Origin: Oxalobacter vibrioformis
GTDB taxonomy: Bacteria > Pseudomonadota > Gammaproteobacteria > Burkholderiales > Burkholderiaceae_D
Reading direction: 5' to 3'
Length of the DNA stretch: 64,000 bases
NCBI RefSeq assembly: GCF_027118995.1
Contig: NZ_CP098242.1
Coordinates: forward strand, 2,395,001-2,459,000
In this document: positions 59,796 through 64,000 of the stretch, one piece after another
Position numbering within the stretch: position 1 is the stretch's first letter
Layout of the letters: each line of letters opens with the position of its first letter
Notes under the pieces: model-generated
The model's input: only the letters and a program-made list of their open reading frames with translations
Told to the model about the DNA's origin: nothing
The model's database searches: none
Position numbers and translations under genes: made by a program

Positions 59796-59809
59796 TTGAC
59801 CTAAGTCAA
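59796..59809. promoter_or_regulatory. FNR/CRP-type binding site
   Basis: TTGACCTAAGTCAA is a palindrome that fits the FNR-family pattern TTGAC-N4-GTCAA. An extended -10-like TGTATAT lies 35-45 bp downstream (59843-59849), ahead of the small gene at 59984. Oxygen- or redox-dependent control is a reasonable inference. Confidence 0.5.
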
Positions 59810-59983
59810 TGTTTGTAAAATGTTAATGCCGGGTGAAACTGCTGTATATGCGCGAATCCCGGCACTGACATTCAAAAAAAACAGGCGTACAATGGGCCAG
59901 CCGTATGCACCAAGCGGTGAATGTCTTGGAGAGAAGACTGGAAGTTGAAAGGTGCATTTTCAAACTACTAAGGATGTAACATC

Positions 59984-60058
59984 ATGAATACAAGTAACAT
60001 TATCGCTGGTGTCTTTGTTCTGGCAGCAGCCGTTTGCGTTGCAGTTCTCGTAATGTAA
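59984..60058 (+). CDS. 24-residue single-span membrane peptide
   Basis: ATG 59984 follows AAGGATG. The product is MNTSNIIAGVFVLAAAVC then VAVLVM, almost one continuous membrane span. Its size is like CydX/CcoQ-type small oxidase or transporter partners, although no oxidase gene is adjacent. It lies between tatD and an ankyrin gene, with an FNR-like site upstream and a hairpin (GGGAGGTTG / CAATCTCCC, 60088-60112) after it, so it could be a single-gene unit. It is too short to identify by family. Confidence 0.5.
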   Translation: MNTSNIIAGVFVLAAAVCVAVLVM

Positions 60059-60087
60059 TGCAATTATCCGACTAGCTTGACTAGCCA

Positions 60088-60112
60088 GGGAGGTTGTTTC
60101 TCGCAATCTCCC
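60088..60112 (+). other. hairpin after the 24-residue gene
   Basis: GGGAGGTTG pairs with CAATCTCCC (one G-T pair) around TTTCTCG. There is no T-run, so termination is uncertain. Confidence 0.4.
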
Positions 60113-60329
60113 ATAAAAACCTCCTCCTCCCGTCACTTTCCTTTTTCCCGGCTTTTCTTTCTCCTGTCACCCGATCCGATCCGATCCGGTGCGTTGATTA
60201 CGTATTCCTTAAGGTATTCTGCCTTTTGGAAGGTGCAGTATTCGCTTTATCAGGGTACAATACGCACAGCACCCGGTTTTCCTGAAAAACAATAACAATT
60301 TCAATATATTATCAAAAGGTTAAGATTCG

Positions 60330-61028
60330 ATGACTGCTGTGAATACCACCCGTTTTTTGAGACAGGCATGCTTCTTGTTTGCCCTCGTTTTTTCCGGTTT
60401 TTCTCTCATGTCACTGGCGCAGGCGGATGACCGCAGCGATTTTTTCAGGGCTGTTGAGATGGATCGTCCCGATCTGCTGGAAAACCTCCTGAAAAAAGGC
60501 GTTGACCCCAATCTCACCGAACCCTACAAAGGCAATACCGGCCTTATCGTTGCCATGCAGGAAGGCTCCATGGGTGTTTTCAATCTGCTGGTCAATACAA
60601 AAGGAATTGATCTGGACAAGCGCGCCACCAACGGCAATACCGCCATCATGCTGGCTGCCTGGAAAAACAATGCGCCCGCTGTAAAGACCCTCCTGGAAAA
60701 AGGCGCCAAGGTCAACCAGTCCGGCTGGACCGCGCTGCATTATGCTGCATCAGTCGGTAACAAAGAGATCGTGAAGATGCTGCTTGCCCAAAAAGCCGTA
60801 GTTGATTCGCCTGCACCCAACAAGACCACACCGCTCATGATGGCTGCCAGAAGCGGGCACACCGATACCGCCAAGCTCCTGCTGGATCACGGCGCAGACG
60901 TACGCCTGCGTAACGAGTGGGACATGAGTGCTGTCGATTTTGCCCGTGACGGCGACTTCACCAGCCTAGAAAAAGGCCTGCAAAGCCGCCTCGACAAGGC
61001 CGAAGCCATGGCCGCCATGAAAAACTGA
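60330..61028 (+). CDS. exported ankyrin-repeat protein
   Basis: The 232-residue protein has a signal peptide (CFLFALVFSGFSLMSLAQAD) and about five ankyrin repeats: RPDLLENLLKKGVDPNLTEP, GNTAIMLAAWKNNAPAVKTL, GWTALHYAASVGNKEIVKML, NKTTPLMMAARSGHTDTAKL and a final incomplete DHGADVRLRNEWDMSAVDFA. Ankyrin repeats bind proteins; the periplasmic partner is unknown. Ankyrin genes downstream of tatD are common in Burkholderiales, so it belongs to a conserved group. It is convergent with nadB. Confidence 0.9.
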   Translation: MTAVNTTRFLRQACFLFALVFSGFSLMSLAQADDRSDFFRAVEMDRPDLLENLLKKGVDPNLTEPYKGNTGLIVAMQEGSMGVFNLLVNTKGIDLDKRATNGNTAIMLAAWKNNAPAVKTLLEKGAKVNQSGWTALHYAASVGNKEIVKMLLAQKAVVDSPAPNKTTPLMMAARSGHTDTAKLLLDHGADVRLRNEWDMSAVDFARDGDFTSLEKGLQSRLDKAEAMAAMKN

Positions 61029-61044
61029 ACCACCATCTTTCCCG

Positions 61045-61130
61045 AAAAAGCCTGTCGATGAACTGCACCTCCAATTCGTCAGACTTTGTCCAACTTTTGG
61101 GGTGCAGTTCATCAATCGACAGGCTTTTTT
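61045..61130. terminator. bidirectional terminator carrying a nested palindrome
   Basis: AAAAAGCCTGTCGAT and ATCGACAGGCTTTTTT form the outer stem, a good terminator between the convergent ankyrin gene and nadB. Its loop holds a second palindrome, GATGAACTGCACC ... GGTGCAGTTCATC, with TTTGTCCAACTTTTGGGG inside. The inner sequence resembles IS150-type ends (ACTGCACCC ... GTTGGAC). Confidence 0.75.
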
Positions 61131-61153
61131 GTTGGGTTGTATCGAAAGACGGA

Positions 61154-62773
61154 TCAGTTCAGCAGCGGACGTTTCCTTTTTTGCGGCGTCAATATGCTGG
61201 GATAAGCTTTCGGATGCGTCTCCGGAAAGTCCTGGCTGTAATGCAGCCCCCGGCTTTCATTTCTTGACAGGGCGCTTTGAACGATCAGTGATGCCACTTC
61301 GACCAGGTTACGCAGCTCCAGCAGGTTGTTGGAGACAATGAAGTTGGCATAATACTCGTCGATTTCCTCTCTTAACAGCTTGATACGGCGTTGCGCACGT
61401 TCCAGCCGCTTGGTGGTGCGGACGATCCCGACATAATCCCACATGAAGCGGCGCAGTTCATCCCAGTTGTGCGAGATCACCACTTCCTCATTCGGGTTGG
61501 ACACCTGGCTTTCATCCCATGCGGGAAGCGCCACAAGCGGCGTATCTTTTTGCTTGACGATATCCGCCGCGGCCATCCGCCCCAGCACCAGGCATTCCAG
61601 CAGGGAGTTGCTAGCCAGCCGGTTGGCGCCGTGCAGGCCGGTGCAGGCAGCTTCACCCACCGCATACAGCCCGTCCAGATCCGTTTTGCCCCTCATGTCG
61701 GTAATGATCCCGCCGCAGGTATAGTGTGCAGCAGGAACGACAGGGATTGGCTGACGGGTGATATCAATACCCAGTTCCAGACAGCGGGCATAAATCGTGG
61801 GGAAATGGCTTTTCAGAAACCCCGGACTCTGGTGCGTGATATCCAGGTTTACATGGTCCAGACCGCGTTTTTTCATCTCGAAGTCAATCGCCTTGGCCAC
61901 AATATCGCGCGATGCCAGCTCACCGCGGGAATCATGCCACTCCATAAAGCGTTTTCCCGCGTCCGTTCCGGCTTCAGGCGGCAGCTTCAACTGGCCGCCT
62001 TCGCCGCGTACTGCTTCCGAAATCAGGAAAGACTTGGCCCAGGGGTGGTAAAGGCAGGTCGGATGAAACTGGATAAACTCCATATTACCCACCCGGCATC
62101 CGGCACGCCATGCCATGGCAATCCCGTCGCCACTGGCGGTATCCGGATTGGTGGTGTAAAGATAAACCTTGCCTGCGCCGCCGGTTGCCAGCACCGTGTG
62201 CCGGGCGGAAAAAGTACGGACTTCACCGGCTTTTTCATCCAGCACATACAGACCGTGGCAGCGAACCGGGTGGACATCACTGCCCAGCCTGTCGGAGGTG
62301 ATCAGGTCCACGGCAGAATGATTTTCAAAGATGCTGATATGACTGCTGGCCCGGAGCTTCTCTTCCAGCGTGACCTGGACAGCGTGCCCGGTCGCATCAG
62401 CTGCATGGATAATACGTCTTTCACTGTGTCCGCCTTCCCGCGTCAGGTGAAAGCCGATGGCGGAACTTTCATCCCGTGAAAAGGGCACGCCCTGCCCAAT
62501 CAGCCAGTCGATCGCTTCCGCGCCGTTTTCCACGATAAAGCGGGTGACGTTTTCTTCACAGAGCCCGGCGCCAGCCCGCATCGTATCGGCCACGTGCTGC
62601 TCGATGGAGTCCACCGGGTCCAGCACCGCAGCAATACCGCCCTGTGCGTAGTTGCTGGCGCTTTCATCCAGTGTGCGCTTGCATATCAGGGCAATCCGAC
62701 AGGAAGCGGGAAGACGAAGGGCAACGGAAAGCCCGGCCAGTCCACTACCAACAATAACAACATCAAAATCCAT
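61154..62773 (-). CDS. nadB: L-aspartate oxidase
   Basis: The 539-residue flavoprotein oxidises L-aspartate to iminoaspartate, the first step of de novo NAD synthesis, using O2 or fumarate. It opens with the FAD-binding DVVIVGSGLAGLSVALRLPA. NYAQGGIAAVLDPVDSIEQH, GREGGHSERRIIHAADATGH-like sequence (here LTREGGHSERRIIHAADATG), HPTCLYHPWAKSFLISEAVR and VVPAAHYTCGGIITDMRGKT with GLYAVGEAACTGLHGANRLA are the conserved catalytic and cofactor segments. The length is normal. nadA and nadC are not in the window. Confidence 0.97.
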   Translation of the reverse strand: MDFDVVIVGSGLAGLSVALRLPASCRIALICKRTLDESASNYAQGGIAAVLDPVDSIEQHVADTMRAGAGLCEENVTRFIVENGAEAIDWLIGQGVPFSRDESSAIGFHLTREGGHSERRIIHAADATGHAVQVTLEEKLRASSHISIFENHSAVDLITSDRLGSDVHPVRCHGLYVLDEKAGEVRTFSARHTVLATGGAGKVYLYTTNPDTASGDGIAMAWRAGCRVGNMEFIQFHPTCLYHPWAKSFLISEAVRGEGGQLKLPPEAGTDAGKRFMEWHDSRGELASRDIVAKAIDFEMKKRGLDHVNLDITHQSPGFLKSHFPTIYARCLELGIDITRQPIPVVPAAHYTCGGIITDMRGKTDLDGLYAVGEAACTGLHGANRLASNSLLECLVLGRMAAADIVKQKDTPLVALPAWDESQVSNPNEEVVISHNWDELRRFMWDYVGIVRTTKRLERAQRRIKLLREEIDEYYANFIVSNNLLELRNLVEVASLIVQSALSRNESRGLHYSQDFPETHPKAYPSILTPQKRKRPLLN

Positions 62774-62907
62774 GAGGCACCCGAATATCAGTGGAAGTCA
62801 CCTAACTATATTCGATTCAGACGGCTTCGTCATGCGGTTTTACCAGAAAAAGGGCTCTTCTTTTGCCCTCAGGTGATTAATAGAGGAGCCACCTCTGGCA
62901 GCTCTTG

Positions 62908-62931
62908 AAAAAAATCAGGTGCCTCCACCTG
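62908..62931 (-). terminator. rho-independent terminator of the DUF3861 gene
   Basis: On the minus strand CAGGTG-GAGG-CACCTG is followed by A and seven T, about 70 bp after the stop. Confidence 0.7.
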
Positions 62932-62999
62932 AAAAATAGCCGCTTAATGTTGTTTATGGATGGTTTCCACGGCGCTTCAACAGAAAATCTTTTGCCTGA

Positions 63000-63290
63000 T
63001 CAGGGAATGCCTTTCTTGAGTGTTTTCATGAAATCTACCATTTGCGGGTAAAAATCACTGAAAAGATCCATTTTCCGGTTGTTGAGCATCACTTCCGTAA
63101 AAAGCTTCAGCCCGACCCCGAAGGCCGTGGCATCTTCATCGTTAAAGTCATTCCTGCTTTTGATTTTTTCAATGATGAAGAGAATTTCATCATGGTTGCC
63201 CACCTCGAATTGCAGGGGAGGGGCAGTCACCGGCTGCCCCTCCTTGTCAGCCAGGTATTCAATCGTGACACGGTAACGGTGCTTTTTCAT
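63000..63290 (-). CDS. DUF3861-family protein
   Basis: The 96-residue protein (MKKHRYRVTIEYLADKEGQP, PPLQFEVGNHDEILFIIEKI, GVGLKLFTEVMLNNRKMDLF) matches the DUF3861 family along its entire length. Function is unknown. ATG 63290 is used, eight bases after GAGGA. It lies 17 bp after the end of the interrupted gene at 63308, probably in the same operon. Confidence 0.85.
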   Translation of the reverse strand: MKKHRYRVTIEYLADKEGQPVTAPPLQFEVGNHDEILFIIEKIKSRNDFNDEDATAFGVGLKLFTEVMLNNRKMDLFSDFYPQMVDFMKTLKKGIP

Positions 63291-63307
63291 CAATATTTCC
63301 TCGCGGT

Positions 63308-64000
63308 TTATTTTTGCCTATTGCGTTCATAGTGGCGGACATAAGTGATCTCATGCGCTTTTTTCCCGTCAGGCGGCTTTTCCTGCAAGACTAGGGCGTG
63401 TTAACACTAAACAGCCTGCTGCAAAGCCGTTGTGTCCCAAATGGCGGTGTTGCCTCGAAAAATCTGAATTTGACGTAGGTCTACTACGCCTGCATCCAGA
63501 TTTTCCGATGCGCCTTGCCCTTTGAAACAAAACGACTTTTCGCGAACAGCGGTCTAGTGTTAACACGCCCTAGCAGTTCTTCATGCGGCACATTTGCCGC
63601 CGGGTTTTCCGAATGCCAGTCACGGTAATACCAGGCCATGTGATAAATACGCGGTTGAGACGATACCGGAATCTGCACATATTTTCCCTCAGGCGTGCCA
63701 TCCTTTTTCAGGGTAATTTCCTGCTTATCCTTCAGGATCAGGAGATGGTTTTCGCTATCTATTTCATAGTGGCCTGTCCGTGCTTTTGCTGCGCGTCCAC
63801 CCCATCCCCATGCCTGGTTCCTTGCTGGAAGGCGCCGTCTTTTGCCAGCCTCAGAAAACCCAGATAGACATAGCCCGAAGCGCTCAGGTGCGCTTGCATG
63901 ACGCCTTTGGCTTCCCGCCAGTCATTCATCCCGGTCAACCTGTCCCCGGCATCCGGCTCGACAATGCCTGCATAATCGGTCAGTCGTACATGCTGATCGG
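63308..64000 (-). pseudogene. gene interrupted by a MITE and by a frameshift (5' end outside window)
   Basis: From the window edge the frame reads DQHVRLTDYAGIVEPDAGDR ... YVYLGFLRLAKDGAFQQGTR. Around 63797-63812, in a G-rich stretch, the reading shifts by one, and the other frame continues as GHYEIDSENHLLILKDKQEI to VPHEELL at the element. Joining the flanks with a single CTAG gives EELLVLQEKPPDGKKAHEIT and a stop at 63308, so the original gene spanned the insertion. The protein family is not recognised. It has two independent lesions and is very likely dead. Confidence 0.75.
63391..63573. mobile_element. MITE-like element, copy 4 (intact, with CTAG duplication)
   Basis: The 175-bp element (63395-63569) has perfect 15-bp terminal inverted repeats GGCGTGTTAACACTA and TAGTGTTAACACGCC, flanked by CTAG on each side (63391-63394, 63570-63573). 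Four-base YTAR-type target duplication and such ends are typical of the IS5 family, which could mobilise it. Interior: CCTGCTGCAAAGCCGTTGTG, TTGCCTCGAAAAA, and ACGACTTTTCGCGAACAG before the right end. No coding capacity. Confidence 0.9.

Noticed and set aside
1..64000. tRNA or rRNA genes
   Set aside because: No cloverleaf, CCA-ended or rRNA-like stretch was noticed when reading both strands; a covariance search was not possible.

Overview
The window looks like chromosomal DNA of a betaproteobacterium, most likely a member of the Oxalobacteraceae (Burkholderiales) such as Oxalobacter. This is an inference from the trimeric-type porin, the holB-tatD-ankyrin gene order, nadB, a complete recC-recB-recD operon and many autotransporter, Sel1 and small lipoprotein paralogs. 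No rRNA, tRNA, CRISPR array, integrase or replication origin was found.

Region 1 (1-16.3 kb) is accessory. After a membrane protein, a dead autotransporter end and an FKBP-type isomerase comes a phage-derived cassette (2.28-12.44 kb). It holds a portal protein, two related acidic proteins, a small and a large terminase subunit, and three proteins I cannot assign; no capsid, tail, integrase or replication gene is recognisable. It is followed by a frameshifted Sel1-repeat gene, a porin, and a holin-endolysin pair behind a promoter-terminator leader.

Region 2 (16.3-27.3 kb) carries four BOF (YgiW/YdeI-like) periplasmic protein genes, a GNAT acetyltransferase, a second autotransporter fragment, an NAD(P)-binding protein, a 300-bp hexanucleotide repeat made of exactly 25 + 25 units, a large unassigned protein, and a tandem pair of Sel1 proteins.

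Region 3 (27.3-46.9 kb) is mostly chromosomal: recC-recB-recD, a GlcG-like protein, an AEC permease, a BASS-type transporter broken by one in-frame TGA, a family of three lipoproteins (one frameshifted at its lipobox), a CHASE-GGDEF diguanylate cyclase beside a truncated copy, rtcB, and a SprA-like HExxH protein.

Region 4 (46.9-64 kb) has an autotransporter with no normal start codon, a Sel1 protein, a diguanylate cyclase with three nearly identical PAS repeats, a candidate 100-nt structured small RNA, an orphan C-terminal domain of a contractile-injection tape-measure-like protein, an IS5-family transposase remnant, holB, tatD, a 24-residue membrane peptide gene downstream of an FNR-like box, an ankyrin protein, nadB and a DUF3861 gene.

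Two dispersed repeat families run through the window. One is a MITE-like element with four copies; the copy at 63.4 kb interrupts a gene whose frame is restored by precise removal. The other is a roughly 120-bp inverted-repeat unit lying just past autotransporter 3' ends. A third set of palindromes resembling IS150-type ends sits inside terminators. The window as a whole shows heavy decay and rearrangement around a stable core.
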